64,000 nt of DNA from Bacteroidota bacterium (GCA_030835135.1 JAUQWO010000046.1:124001-188000); one strand, 5' to 3'; counted from the stretch's first letter, positions 50,835 through 61,335 are shown. Notes: generated from the sequence alone by a model not told the origin. Program-made: numbers and translations.

Positions 50835-53800
50835 TTAGAAATCCAGCCCCAGTGAGAAGTAGTACTTCGGCGGCGAGAACGAATCGTAGTACCATGCCCA
50901 CGCCACGTCGAACCGGAGCAGGAACGCCAGGAAGAACACCCGCGCACCGGTCCCCATGCCCATCAGCAGGTCACGCGTCACCGTCGATCCTCGTTCATTC
51001 GTCGTGAACGCCACGTAGTCGCGCTCCTTGTTCCACGCACTCCCCGCATCGAAGAACATCACGCCACCCAGACTCTGCAAGCCGAGCGGCAGCGGTCCCG
51101 CCTGCAGGAACGCGAACAACGGATACCGGAGTTCGAAGTTGAACAGCGTATACTTGGAACCGATCGCCGCATTATAATTGTGGCCGCGCAACGGCAGGCC
51201 GGCCTGCAGGAAGATGTAATCCTCGGCGTTCTCCAGCGGAATGTACCCGCCTTCGAACGTGTGGTTGATCCAGTTATCCACGCCACCGATGATGAACTTC
51301 TGCGGGTTCTTCCCGAAGCTGCCGCCGCCCGCCAGACGAAGCGCGATGCTGTAGCCGCGCCCCAGACGCAGGTAGGTCCGGTAGTCCCCCGTGGCGTTCA
51401 CGAAACTCAACCCGTCCGCCCCGAGCTTCGGCGTCCCGTACAGGTCGAACCGGTAGCGCGTGCCCGCAACGGGATTCAGCAAGCCCCAGAGCGAGGTGTC
51501 GTGCGTGTAGCTGACGCTCGGCACCACCACGCTGCGCGACTGCGACGGATCGGATGACACGTCCAGATTCTCGCGGGAGATGCTGAACCAGCTCAGCCCC
51601 ATCTCCAGCCGGCGGTAGCGGTCGAACGGATACAACGCCATCACGTTCGCGCCATACGTCCGGAAACGGTAGAGACTCCCGCCGTACACATCGTTCACGA
51701 TCACGAACCGCGCGCTGTGGAACCCGCCGAAGCCGAAGTCCCAGCGGTTCGGCAGATAATAGTACTGCAAGGCATAGTCGCTGTTCTTCAGGTCCAGCAG
51801 CAGGTTGGTCGAGAACACGATCTGATGGTCGCCCAGCATGTCGCTGAACGCCATGATCGTGGACCCCGTCACGCCATAGAACGTGTCATACCCCGCGTTG
51901 CCGTACACGATATCCGGCGAGAAATTCAACTTGTACTTGTTCACCCGGTACTTCCCATCCTCGGTCAGGTTCCCGGCGATCCGCGGCAGCCGCGCGATGG
52001 CGGAATCCTTCGGCACCGATTCGGGCCGCGACTCCGCAAAGACGTAATTCGAGAAGTCCAGCTGGATGTCCTGCCCGTACAACCCGCTCGTATCCTTCGA
52101 TGCTGCCGCCGGTGTGGGCGTTGCCGGAGCCGCCGCAACGGTCTGGCCGTCGGCGGTGACGGAATCCTTCACGGCCGCCGCAACGCTGACAGAATCCGTC
52201 ACGGTCCCGGCAGCCGCGGTCACCGTCGTATCCTTCATGGTCATCGGCACCGCGCCCAATTTCCGGAAGATGGTGGGCTCCACCTGCGCGATCCTGATGT
52301 CGCGCTCGAACGGGCTGCGCATCACGAAGATGTCGAAGCCGGACTGGTTCAGCGACGAGAAGGCGAGCTTCGACCCGTCCGCCGACAGCGACAACTGATA
52401 CACGCCGCTGAGGGAGTTGGTGAGCGGACGGATGACGCCCGATGCGATGGTCAGCTCATAGATGTTGTTGATGCCGTTGTGGTCCGACACGAACAACAGC
52501 TTCGTCCCGTCGGGCGATGCCACCGGCGACGTTTCGTTGCTCCCCATCCACTCCGAGAGACGCGTCACGCTCTTCCCCGCCACATCGATGCTGAACAGGT
52601 CCAGCTGATGACGCAACCGCGTCAGGTAGGCCCCCGGGGTGCCCGCCATCTCGCTCGCACGGTCCGAGGAGAAGAAGATCGTGGTGCCATCGGCGGACCA
52701 GCACGGCTGCTCGTCGCTGTACACGTCGTTGGTCAGATTAACGATCTCACGGGTCGTTAGATCATACGTGAAGATGTCCGACTGCCGCGCGGAATTGCCG
52801 ACGAATGCCAGCTTGTCGCCCTTCGGCGACCAGTCCACGGAGAAGATCCCCTCGAGGTCGAAGCTCAGCTTCTCCATCGCACCGCTCTTCACATCCACCA
52901 GCATGATCGCATCCCGCTCGCCGGCCTTCGTCGCGATCGCCAGCCGCTTCCCGTCCGGCGACCACCCGATGCCCGGCGTCAACAGGTGCAGCTCTTCAAA
53001 GTTGTTCGTCTGCTGCCCGTCGATCAGCTTGTCCAGGTCCTTCCCGTCCACGGCGTTCATCACGAACACATCGAAGAAATCGTTCCGGTTCGAGATGAAT
53101 GCGACCCGGTCGCCCTGGGGCGAGATGGCCGGACTCGTGTTGTAGAACCCGCCTTCTTTCTTGTGCTGGGTCAGCCGCCGCGCGTAGTCACCCGGATCCT
53201 CGCGGTGCGCGATGTCCGGCCAGTAGGTCACCTTCTGGTCCTTCTGCCACCGTTCGGACAGTTCTTCCACCGTGAGGCCGATCGACGCCCGGAACCCCTG
53301 GTCCACGTTCCGTGCGCTCTTGATCTTGTTCAGCAGCTCGCCGATCTTCTGCTCGCCGTACTTGCGCGCAATATAATAGAAGACGGACTGGCCGCCGCGG
53401 TACGCGAAGTAGCCATACAGCTGATTGATCGGCGGCAGATACTCGTGCACGGTGGCATCACGGAGGAACATGTCCGAATCCGTGTCCCATTGGAGTGCCG
53501 CATATTCCGCGAGCCCTTCGCTGAACCAGAGGGGGAGCTGCAGCGAGATGTTGTTGGAGATGATCGATTGGATGCTGCCGCCGTAGAACATGTCGTTCAT
53601 CACGGCGTGCACGAGTTCATGGTGGATGACGTGGCGGAATTTGCCGTAGTCCCCCTCGAAGGGCACCACGACCCTGTTCTTGAAGAGCTCGGTCACGCCG
53701 CCGATCCCTTCTTCCATGTACTCACTGATGACGTTCGTCTGCTGGAACTCGTTGTGCGAGTTATAGATGACGAACGGGACACGATTCACCAGTTGATACC

Positions 53801-54038
53801 GGAAGAGAGTGCTGATCGAGGCATACGCGGACTCCGCCGCCATCGCCGTGAACTGGGCGAGCGGTTCACCGTCGCCGGCGAAGTATACGTCGAAGTGATC
53901 GGACTGGATGAAGGACCAGGTAAAATGCTTGTACTGGACCTTGTTCTTGCCGAAATTATCGGGCTGCGCCGTTGCGGCCGCGCATAGCACGGCCGCGAGA
54001 GCCAGCGCTCCCGCGATTCTCCTCACATGATGCGTCAT
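50835..54038 (-). CDS. Fusion of HExxH metalloprotease-like, TolB-like propeller and Omp85-like barrel
   Basis: From the ATG at 54038 (GGTGGG ribosome site) it has 1067 residues. A signal peptide spans about 1-25. Residues about 35-270 form a gluzincin-like domain with HELVH near 138 and EGLAEY near 172 as the third-ligand Glu. A TolB/WD40-type propeller follows (about 285-580; SPQGDRVAFISNRNDFFDVFVM, WSPDGKRLAIAT, WSADGTTIFFSSDR). An Ala/Thr/Pro-rich linker (about 595-655) leads to a C-terminal BamA-like barrel (about 690-1067) containing GGVDNWINHTF and FFDAGSAW, ending in YYFSLGLDF. The final Phe fits an outer-membrane barrel. It may process or insert surface proteins. Confidence 0.85.
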   Translation of the reverse strand: MTHHVRRIAGALALAAVLCAAATAQPDNFGKNKVQYKHFTWSFIQSDHFDVYFAGDGEPLAQFTAMAAESAYASISTLFRYQLVNRVPFVIYNSHNEFQQTNVISEYMEEGIGGVTELFKNRVVVPFEGDYGKFRHVIHHELVHAVMNDMFYGGSIQSIISNNISLQLPLWFSEGLAEYAALQWDTDSDMFLRDATVHEYLPPINQLYGYFAYRGGQSVFYYIARKYGEQKIGELLNKIKSARNVDQGFRASIGLTVEELSERWQKDQKVTYWPDIAHREDPGDYARRLTQHKKEGGFYNTSPAISPQGDRVAFISNRNDFFDVFVMNAVDGKDLDKLIDGQQTNNFEELHLLTPGIGWSPDGKRLAIATKAGERDAIMLVDVKSGAMEKLSFDLEGIFSVDWSPKGDKLAFVGNSARQSDIFTYDLTTREIVNLTNDVYSDEQPCWSADGTTIFFSSDRASEMAGTPGAYLTRLRHQLDLFSIDVAGKSVTRLSEWMGSNETSPVASPDGTKLLFVSDHNGINNIYELTIASGVIRPLTNSLSGVYQLSLSADGSKLAFSSLNQSGFDIFVMRSPFERDIRIAQVEPTIFRKLGAVPMTMKDTTVTAAAGTVTDSVSVAAAVKDSVTADGQTVAAAPATPTPAAASKDTSGLYGQDIQLDFSNYVFAESRPESVPKDSAIARLPRIAGNLTEDGKYRVNKYKLNFSPDIVYGNAGYDTFYGVTGSTIMAFSDMLGDHQIVFSTNLLLDLKNSDYALQYYYLPNRWDFGFGGFHSARFVIVNDVYGGSLYRFRTYGANVMALYPFDRYRRLEMGLSWFSISRENLDVSSDPSQSRSVVVPSVSYTHDTSLWGLLNPVAGTRYRFDLYGTPKLGADGLSFVNATGDYRTYLRLGRGYSIALRLAGGGSFGKNPQKFIIGGVDNWINHTFEGGYIPLENAEDYIFLQAGLPLRGHNYNAAIGSKYTLFNFELRYPLFAFLQAGPLPLGLQSLGGVMFFDAGSAWNKERDYVAFTTNERGSTVTRDLLMGMGTGARVFFLAFLLRFDVAWAWYYDSFSPPKYYFSLGLDF

Positions 54039-54062
54039 CTTCCCACCTTTGGTTGCCACTCT

Positions 54063-54090
54063 AATATATGAAAACCTCCCCTTGTGTCAA
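54063..54090 (-). promoter_or_regulatory. Promoter of the protease-propeller-barrel gene
   Basis: On the minus strand TTGACA (54090-54085) and TATATT (54068-54063) are 16 nt apart, identical in boxes and spacing to the cimA promoter. The -35 box overlaps the stop codon of rnr. A ribosome site and ATG follow within 25 nt. Confidence 0.7.
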
Positions 54091-56252
54091 AAGTTCCGCC
54101 GGGGTTTGGGCGTGGGAACGATGGTCAGGTTGAGCTCCCGCTGCTCCGGATCCACACTCACCGTGCGCACCCGGATATGGTCCCCCAGCCGGTACTGCCG
54201 TCCGCGGGACCGGCCCCGGAGGGCATACTGGCGTTCATCGTACATATAATAGTCATCGTCCAGCTCACGGACGTGCACGAGCCCCTGGATCAGCAGGTCG
54301 CGCAATTCCACGAACAGCCCGAATTCCATGACCCCGGTGATCACCCCGTCGAATTCGTCGCCGATATGGCGTTTCATGTACTCCATCTGCATCACCTTCA
54401 CCGACGCCCGTTCCGCATCCACCGCAACGCGCTCCCGTTCCGACGACTGCCGGGCGACATCCGGCAGGGTCCCCTGGAGCTCATTGAGCCGCTGGGGAGA
54501 CATCTGACCGCTGTACTCCGCCAGCAACCGGTGAACGATCAGGTCCGGATACCGCCGGATCGGCGAGGTGAAATGCGTGTAGTGCTTGAACGCGAGTCCG
54601 AAGTGACCGATGTTCTTCTCGGCATACACGGCCTTGGCCATGGACCGGAGCGCCACCTCATTGATCACGTCCTCCACCTCACTCCCCTGTACCTGGTCCA
54701 GCAGTTTTTGCAGCTCCCGGGAGGTCACACCACTCTTCACATCCAGCGAGAACCCGAACTGCTTCACGAATTTCCCGAGGTCGGCAAGCCGCTCGGGGTT
54801 CGGCAGGTCGTGCACGCGATAGATGAACGGGGCCGTCCCACCGGGTACCTTGAGATGCGCGATATGCGCCGCCACGATCTTGTTCGCAAGCAGCATGCAC
54901 TCTTCCACGAGCCGGTGCGCGTCCAGCCGCTCCTTGCGGATGATCTTGTCGGGAAACCCCTGCGCATCGAACGTGAACTTCGCCTCGGGCGTCTCGAAAT
55001 CCAGACTCCCGTTCTTGTGCCGGCGCTTGTACAGGGCGCGGGCCAGCGCGCGGAGCCGGAGCAACTCCTCCACGTACTCGCCCTTCCCCGCTTCGATGAT
55101 CGCCTGCGCCTCCTCGTATGCGAAACGGCGCTTGCTGTGGATCACGGAACGGGCGAACTCGTACGTCTCCACCTTCCCGTCCGCGGTCACGTCGATCATC
55201 ACGCTGTACGTGAGACGGTCGGTGGCCGGCCGGAGACTGCACAGGTCATTGGATAGCCTCTCCGGCAGCATGGGCACCACTTCGTTCACGAGATAGACAC
55301 TCGTCCCGCGCGCATACGCCTCGTCATCCAGCACCCCTTCGGTCACGTAGTGACTGACATCGGCGATGTGCACGCCGAGACGCAGCATGCCGTTGCCAAG
55401 GTCTTCGCACGACAACGCATCGTCGAAGTCCTTCGCATCGAACGGATCGATGGTGAAGCAGACCCGGTCGCGGAGGTCAAGCCGCCGCGCGATCTCCGCG
55501 GCAGGGATGGTGCCGGGCAGCACTGCCGCCGCATGCTCCACCTCGTCCGGGAACGACGGCGGCAGGCCGAAGCTCCGCGCGACGCTGAGCACCTCCACCC
55601 GGACATCGCCCGAGGGGCCAAGCACCTCGACGATGGTCCCTTCGGGGTTCAGGTGCTCGTCTTCCCACGGCTCGAGTTCCACCACCACCTTGTCGCCCGG
55701 CTTCGCCTTCCGCGCTTCCTCGGCCGTCACGTAGATGTCCCGCGCGATGCGCGCGTCATCCGGTATCACGAACGCGAAATCCTTCCGCTGTTCGATCCGC
55801 CCGGTGATGCGCGTGACAGTACGCTCGACCACGCGCACGATCTCGCCTTCCGGCCCTTCGTCGCGCCGGGGGTTCCGCGGCCGGGCGAAGAGCGACACCT
55901 CCACGAGATCGCCGGAGAGCGCCGTGTGCTGGAACTTCGGCGCGATGCGGATGTCCTTCTCGACACCCTCCACGCGCACGAAGCCGAGGCCACGGCGCGT
56001 GACCATGAGCCGCCCGGTCATCACGCGCGGCTGCGCGTGCGTGCCTTTCTTGCGTTGGACCACATAGCCGAAGCGGCCGCGGTCATCAGCATCCAGGGTC
56101 CCCTTCCGTTCCAGCTCATCGATGAGGGCACGGAGGTCCTGGTACTGTTCTTTGCCATTCACCTTCAATTTCCGTGCAAGGTCCTTGAGGGTGATACGTG
56201 TACGGGAATGGCCGGCAAAATGGGCCATCACCTGCTTTTTGAGATCGCGCAA
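54087..56252 (-). CDS. rnr: Ribonuclease R
   Basis: I take the TTG at 56252 as start because AGGG lies 7 nt upstream; an ATG eight codons later is the alternative. The protein has 721 residues. An N-terminal winged-helix domain (RTRITLKDLARKL) is followed by cold-shock domains, the RNB catalytic domain with FTIDPFDAKDFDDALS near 266 (the clustered Asp residues bind Mg), and a C-terminal S1 domain (FDGVITGVMEFGLFVEL) with a short basic tail. RNase R degrades structured RNA 3' to 5'. It lies 28 bp after the TamB-like gene. Confidence 0.95.
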   Translation of the reverse strand: MRDLKKQVMAHFAGHSRTRITLKDLARKLKVNGKEQYQDLRALIDELERKGTLDADDRGRFGYVVQRKKGTHAQPRVMTGRLMVTRRGLGFVRVEGVEKDIRIAPKFQHTALSGDLVEVSLFARPRNPRRDEGPEGEIVRVVERTVTRITGRIEQRKDFAFVIPDDARIARDIYVTAEEARKAKPGDKVVVELEPWEDEHLNPEGTIVEVLGPSGDVRVEVLSVARSFGLPPSFPDEVEHAAAVLPGTIPAAEIARRLDLRDRVCFTIDPFDAKDFDDALSCEDLGNGMLRLGVHIADVSHYVTEGVLDDEAYARGTSVYLVNEVVPMLPERLSNDLCSLRPATDRLTYSVMIDVTADGKVETYEFARSVIHSKRRFAYEEAQAIIEAGKGEYVEELLRLRALARALYKRRHKNGSLDFETPEAKFTFDAQGFPDKIIRKERLDAHRLVEECMLLANKIVAAHIAHLKVPGGTAPFIYRVHDLPNPERLADLGKFVKQFGFSLDVKSGVTSRELQKLLDQVQGSEVEDVINEVALRSMAKAVYAEKNIGHFGLAFKHYTHFTSPIRRYPDLIVHRLLAEYSGQMSPQRLNELQGTLPDVARQSSERERVAVDAERASVKVMQMEYMKRHIGDEFDGVITGVMEFGLFVELRDLLIQGLVHVRELDDDYYMYDERQYALRGRSRGRQYRLGDHIRVRTVSVDPEQRELNLTIVPTPKPRRNF

Positions 56253-56280
56253 TGCGCATCCCTTTCAGAAAAAATGAATA

Positions 56281-59200
56281 TCAGAATGAAAAACGATAGA
56301 AAAGACGTGCGGAGTTCGTCCGCTTGAGGTCGTTGGTCTGTCCGAAGCTCCCGCGTTCCACCTTGCTCTCGAGCTCCATCATCAGATTCCGGAGTGTTGG
56401 AGTATTGAAGACACGGCCAAGAGAGTACAGGACACTGAAGTTCGCGTTGCCCAGAGGGTCATCGAGGATCTGCCCGCCGTAACGCCAGTAGCCGTTCCAG
56501 GCCTGCCCGCTCAAACGGATGTCCGCGGTCTCCCCGGCACCGGCCCGGTTGTTCCAGTTCAGCTCCACCTGGTTGATGACACCCGTCTGCGCCCGCAGGA
56601 ACTCGGAGAGCGTTCCGGTGAGCAACGACGACGCGCCGGTGAGAACGGACTTGGTGAGGGTATTCCCGACCTCCGCGGACACCTCACCACGCTCGGCCAC
56701 GGTCAAAGGGAACGAACCGTACAGGATGAATCCGATGGCATCGGATTGCACATCGTTCGACTTCAGCCCGCGGTACGATGCATAGTCAACCTCATCGATG
56801 GTCATGTTCATCGCCAGGCGCGGCGACTGCCGCGGCCCTTTGATATCCACGGTCACGATCACGCGTTCCTCCCGGTCCGAGATCGTATCCCGCACCGCGC
56901 GTGCTCCTTTGTACGTCGCCCGGATGTCGAGTTCCGGATTCATGAACGGTCCCGTGAACGTGATGCGCCCCTCCGCATCGAACCGGCGGTAGAAGTTGTA
57001 GTACGCGCGCGTGATCGCAAGGTCGCCCAACCACCACCGGCCGTCGCCGGTGATCCCGAAGCGTCCGTCGATCGTTGCCACGAGCTCCTCGCTGGAGATC
57101 GGGTTGAAGATCATGCGGATCTCGGTCGTCCCGCCGGTCGCATCGATGTTCAGATCGTACCGCAGACCGTCCATGAACGACACGGTCCCCTGAATGTCCT
57201 CCACCTTCCGGGGTCCACCCACGGACCGCGCCGCCCCGAAGTACCGGTCTGCCGCGGACAACACGGCCTTCTCACCGTACTTGGACGTGTCGTCGTACAC
57301 AATGATCGGCACGGACAGCGCCGACTCTTCCACCACCACCTGCTGGGTGGGCGGGAAGATGAGGTTGGAGTTCCTGATCAGCACGCGCCCCGTGATCAGT
57401 GAGCGGTCGATGTTCCCCGTGAACTTCAGTCCGCCGGGTCCGATCTCCACGAACAGGTCGCCGTACATATCGAGCGAGGACTTGCGCGTGGCTTCCTTCA
57501 CCGCATGCAGTGTGCCGGTCGCGGTCAGATTGAAATCCCCCGGCGTGAAGTTCCGGAGCGCGAAATCGCCACCGAGGTGCACGATCCCCTTGTCGCCCTT
57601 CCGCTCATCGGCCGGCACGTTCCTCAGCGTGGCCTGCGTGACGGCGATGCGCTCGCCCGACGCATGAAAGGACCCGTCGAGGATGTACTCCATGTTGTTC
57701 GGCTCGAAGAGGAACTGGCATTCGGAGAGCGTCAGATCCCCCGCATACCGCGGACGCTCCGCGGTCCCGCCCAGGGTGAGATCGCATTCCAGCATGCCCG
57801 AGAGATCGTTGAAGTTCGGGAGCAACGGATCCAGGATGGCGATCGGCGTTCCCGCGGACCTGATGGTCAGCCGGAACTGTCGCTTGTCATCCAGCGGCTC
57901 GCTCTCATCCGAGATCAACGGGATCGAACCTTCGGCGATCAGCTCGGGACCGTCCGCCACGCGGCCGTTCGTGACATCCGCCTTCACCGAGAGGTCCAGC
58001 ACATCGTTCCCGTACCCGATCGTGCCGCGGACCTGCCCGAACGGTATCCCGCGCAATGCGATGCTGTCGGCCGCCACGGCCGCGGAGAACGTCGGATGTA
58101 CGAACGTGCCGCCCAGCGTCATGTCGGCATCCATGACGCCCGAGAACGCATGCTCCGTCGACTGCTGTTCCGACTGCGGCAGCACGTAGTCCAGGTCGCC
58201 AAGATCGAGATGCGTGCCCCGTGCCTGCGCACGCAACACGCCCTGCAACCCGATCAGGCCGTGCACCTTCACCCGGGCATCGCCACGGTGCAACACCATG
58301 CTGTCGACCGCGATGTGATCGGTGCCGATCGACATGCGCGCCCCCGGGTCGGCATCCCACCGGAAATCGCGGTGGGCGATGGAGAACCCCGACACCGTGC
58401 ACTGGATCGAGTCGCCCTGCAGCCGCGCCTCGCCCATGGTATATGCACGCGAATCCTTGTTCAGCGCGCCGCTCAGCACGTACCGGAGCCGGCGGTCCTT
58501 GAGATGGATGTCCACACTGGCACTATCCAGCTCCGTGCCACTGATGTCCAGACGCCGCGCCTCGGAGACCACATGGATATCTGCATCCGCATAGCTGCGG
58601 TACGGGCCGATATCCGCGGCCTCCACGCGCACCGAACCGCCTTCCACGAGCAGTCCGGCAGTGGCGTCACCATAATAGAACTCCTTGACCCCCAGACGGG
58701 TGGAGGATGTCAGCCCGGTGATATCGCCCTGGAGTGTGCCCTCGAGGTCAGCCATGCCATCGAAGCTCCGTGCACCCACCACCCGCGAGATGAGCTGCAG
58801 GTCCTTCACGTGCAGATCGTACCGGCACTCCACCGGCAACCGTTCCCGTTCGAGCTGCGTGCGCAGAGCCGTCAATGCCACCGTGTCCACGGCGAACTGG
58901 AACGTGGAATCGAACCGCCCGAAGTTCTCCTTCAGCGCCTGCGCGGTGTTGTTCACCTGGAAGCGGACCAGCTTCGCCAGGTTGGCGATCGAGAACCTCC
59001 CGGTCAGCGATGCGTCCAGTGCCGGCGACGCGATGGTGAAACTCTTCGCCGTGGAATCCGACTGGTCGAGCACGATGTGCACATCGCCATCCTCCATCGG
59101 GTAGTCGCCATACCGCGAATTGACGACGCCGAAATGGAAATCGCCGCCGAGGGTCTCCAGCGTGAGTCCGTGACCGTTCAGCCCGAGTGCCATGGTGAGG

Positions 59201-60828
59201 GAACTCCGGTGATGCTCATCGCCCGTCAGTTCGGCGAGGTCGACGCCCGTTGCATCGCCATGCACGGAGAACGTGGGCAGCGGAAGGGCACCTTCATCGA
59301 GTGCGGCGCTCAGATGGTACTCGGCGGCACTGATGCCGAGCTGGAGCACGGCATCCACCTTCCGGTCGCGCGCGCGCACCTGCATGTCGGCATTCCGCAC
59401 GGCGAATCCGCGGAACGTGGAGGAATCCAGCTTCGCGTGCATGGTCCCGAGGATACGCCGGAGGTCGACCCCCGCGCCATCGAGTTCGATCGTGCCGTTG
59501 AGCCGCGATGCCAGTCCCGGACGGTCGAGCACGCGCCCGAGGTCGAGCGCCCGCACCGCCACCGTACCGGCATACCGCAGCTTGCGCGGCCCGCCGATGG
59601 CGAGCGCAAAGTCATCCGTGCGCACGGCACCCGCCTCGGTCTCCAGCGCCAGCATCGTGCGGAAGTCGAGCGGCGTGCCACGGTAGTCCACCGTGAGGCG
59701 GGTGAGCCCCAGCGACCGGAAGTCCGGCAGATGGAACGACGGCATCAGTGCGAGCGGGTCCGCCGGATCGATGACACTCTCCCGCATCCGCACATCGAGG
59801 GCGAGGTCCTCCGGCGTGTGCAGGTTCTTCACCACCCCATCCAGATGGATCGCGCTCCGGCCGAACTGCAGGTCGAGCAGCTCCACCGGCAACGCCCCGA
59901 ACCGTCCGGCCGCCTTGAGATGACCGCGGATGGTCCCGTTCAGGAACGATGTCGGCGGCAACACGCGGCCGAGTTCCCCGAAGTTCAATGGCTCGATGCG
60001 CAGGTCCACCATGGTCGAACAGTGCCGCATCCCTTCAAGCACGACACCACCGAGAAGGTCCACACCGTCCACCGCCGCCTGCAGCCGGACGTCCGAACTG
60101 TCCGTCCGGATCCGCATATCGGCAACGCGTGCGCCCTTCGGCGAGGTCTGGAACTTCCCCGAGAGCTCGTGCAGGTGCAGGGGGGTGCCACGCACATCGA
60201 ACCGCAGACTCGCGACGTCGGCCGTGTGCACATCCTTCTTCGATGAGAACGACAGCGCAAGCCAGAAGTTATCGAGGAACACCTCATCGTAGTCCACCGC
60301 GTTGCGGGGACGGTCGGGATCGGCGGGATGGATCAGCGACGTGGAATCCACGAGCACGACCATGCCGTTGCGGAGTTCGAGACTCTTCACCACGATCGCC
60401 CAGTCGAAGCGGGATGTGGTGGTATCGTCGTCGGTGGTACGGGCGATGCGCCCGATGTTCCAGCTCCCGTTGTGTGACCGGAGCAGACGCACCACCGGCC
60501 GGTCGAGTGCGAGGCTGTGGACCGCTATCGTCTTGCCGGGGATCTCAAACAGGTCGTACTTGAGGTCGAGGCGCGACGTGCTCACGATCGTATCGCCGTC
60601 GAGCGTCATCGCCATGCCGTCGATCTGGAAGCCGGTGACGAGATTGCCATGGATCTCGCCGAGCGAGACTTTGGCAACGAGGGCGGAATCGAGTTCGGCA
60701 AGGACAAAGGAGCGCAGACGGTCGCGGAACATCTGCGTCTGCGTGAGACCGGCGACCACGAGGAGGAGAAGGACGAATCCCCCCGCCGCATACAGGGCGA
60801 AGCGCAGTATGCGTTTCAGCGTTCTCAT
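56281..60828 (-). CDS. tamB: TamB-like translocation/assembly protein (DUF490)
   Basis: The very long 1515-residue protein has one N-terminal transmembrane anchor (about 9-29) and then a repetitive beta-rich body (AsmA/TamB-like) running through the periplasm. The C-terminal DUF490 domain (about 1150-1515) shows RKVEDIQGTVSFMDGLRYDLNID, YNFYRRFDAEGRITFTGPFMNPELDIRATY and VIVTVDIKGPRQSPRL, ending RLFYRFSF. TamB spans the periplasm and helps insert outer-membrane proteins or move phospholipids. No tamA gene adjoins it, although the barrel fusion encoded two genes downstream could be a partner. Its ATG is 3 bp after the rfaE2 stop. Confidence 0.88.
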   Translation of the reverse strand: MRTLKRILRFALYAAGGFVLLLLVVAGLTQTQMFRDRLRSFVLAELDSALVAKVSLGEIHGNLVTGFQIDGMAMTLDGDTIVSTSRLDLKYDLFEIPGKTIAVHSLALDRPVVRLLRSHNGSWNIGRIARTTDDDTTTSRFDWAIVVKSLELRNGMVVLVDSTSLIHPADPDRPRNAVDYDEVFLDNFWLALSFSSKKDVHTADVASLRFDVRGTPLHLHELSGKFQTSPKGARVADMRIRTDSSDVRLQAAVDGVDLLGGVVLEGMRHCSTMVDLRIEPLNFGELGRVLPPTSFLNGTIRGHLKAAGRFGALPVELLDLQFGRSAIHLDGVVKNLHTPEDLALDVRMRESVIDPADPLALMPSFHLPDFRSLGLTRLTVDYRGTPLDFRTMLALETEAGAVRTDDFALAIGGPRKLRYAGTVAVRALDLGRVLDRPGLASRLNGTIELDGAGVDLRRILGTMHAKLDSSTFRGFAVRNADMQVRARDRKVDAVLQLGISAAEYHLSAALDEGALPLPTFSVHGDATGVDLAELTGDEHHRSSLTMALGLNGHGLTLETLGGDFHFGVVNSRYGDYPMEDGDVHIVLDQSDSTAKSFTIASPALDASLTGRFSIANLAKLVRFQVNNTAQALKENFGRFDSTFQFAVDTVALTALRTQLERERLPVECRYDLHVKDLQLISRVVGARSFDGMADLEGTLQGDITGLTSSTRLGVKEFYYGDATAGLLVEGGSVRVEAADIGPYRSYADADIHVVSEARRLDISGTELDSASVDIHLKDRRLRYVLSGALNKDSRAYTMGEARLQGDSIQCTVSGFSIAHRDFRWDADPGARMSIGTDHIAVDSMVLHRGDARVKVHGLIGLQGVLRAQARGTHLDLGDLDYVLPQSEQQSTEHAFSGVMDADMTLGGTFVHPTFSAAVAADSIALRGIPFGQVRGTIGYGNDVLDLSVKADVTNGRVADGPELIAEGSIPLISDESEPLDDKRQFRLTIRSAGTPIAILDPLLPNFNDLSGMLECDLTLGGTAERPRYAGDLTLSECQFLFEPNNMEYILDGSFHASGERIAVTQATLRNVPADERKGDKGIVHLGGDFALRNFTPGDFNLTATGTLHAVKEATRKSSLDMYGDLFVEIGPGGLKFTGNIDRSLITGRVLIRNSNLIFPPTQQVVVEESALSVPIIVYDDTSKYGEKAVLSAADRYFGAARSVGGPRKVEDIQGTVSFMDGLRYDLNIDATGGTTEIRMIFNPISSEELVATIDGRFGITGDGRWWLGDLAITRAYYNFYRRFDAEGRITFTGPFMNPELDIRATYKGARAVRDTISDREERVIVTVDIKGPRQSPRLAMNMTIDEVDYASYRGLKSNDVQSDAIGFILYGSFPLTVAERGEVSAEVGNTLTKSVLTGASSLLTGTLSEFLRAQTGVINQVELNWNNRAGAGETADIRLSGQAWNGYWRYGGQILDDPLGNANFSVLYSLGRVFNTPTLRNLMMELESKVERGSFGQTNDLKRTNSARLFYRFSF

Positions 60829-60831
60829 CGA

Positions 60832-61335
60832 TCACCGGACCGGTGGTGGATCCGTCGGACCATGATACACATCGAGGACGCGTTGAATGACATTCGTGGT
60901 GGAACGGCCTTTGGTGAGGCGGATGCGGCGCACCGCACCGCCATGGGCTTCCACAATATCACCCCCAACGATCTCACCCTTCTTCCAGTCGGCACCTTTC
61001 ACGAGCACATCCGGTATCAATGTGCGGATCAACCGTTCGGGGGTATCGTCCCCGAACAGCACAACAAAATCGACGCATCCCAGGGCGGCGAGTACTGCGG
61101 CACGGTCGGCGTTGGGATTGATCGGGCGTTTCGGTCCTTTGATGCGGCGGATGGACGCATCGGTATTCAACCCGACGATCAGCACGTCGCCCAGCTTCCG
61201 CGCCGCCTGCAGGTACGCCACATGCCCGCGGTGCAGGATATCGAACGTACCGTTGGTGAACACCACGGTCTTGCGCTTCTTCTTCAGCGACTGCCGCATA
61301 CGCCGCATCGCGGCCAGGGAGAGGATCACGCCCAT
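60832..61335 (-). CDS. rfaE2: D-glycero-beta-D-manno-heptose 1-phosphate adenylyltransferase
   Basis: The 167-residue nucleotidyltransferase has the family signature TNGTFDILHRGHVAYLQAAR with the HxGH motif near residues 35-38 and a later DVLVKGADW. It transfers AMP to heptose-1-phosphate in ADP-heptose synthesis for the LPS core. It is a separate gene here, whereas enterobacteria fuse it to the kinase as HldE. Start and upstream stop share one base (TGATG). Confidence 0.93.
   Translation of the reverse strand: MGVILSLAAMRRMRQSLKKKRKTVVFTNGTFDILHRGHVAYLQAARKLGDVLIVGLNTDASIRRIKGPKRPINPNADRAAVLAALGCVDFVVLFGDDTPERLIRTLIPDVLVKGADWKKGEIVGGDIVEAHGGAVRRIRLTKGRSTTNVIQRVLDVYHGPTDPPPVR

Noticed and set aside
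57505-60246. A 913-codon open frame opposite the TamB-like gene, and a similar 833-codon frame at 10892-13393 opposite ftsH
   Set aside because: Both have the composition of GC-rich antisense shadows, no start signal and no recognisable motif.
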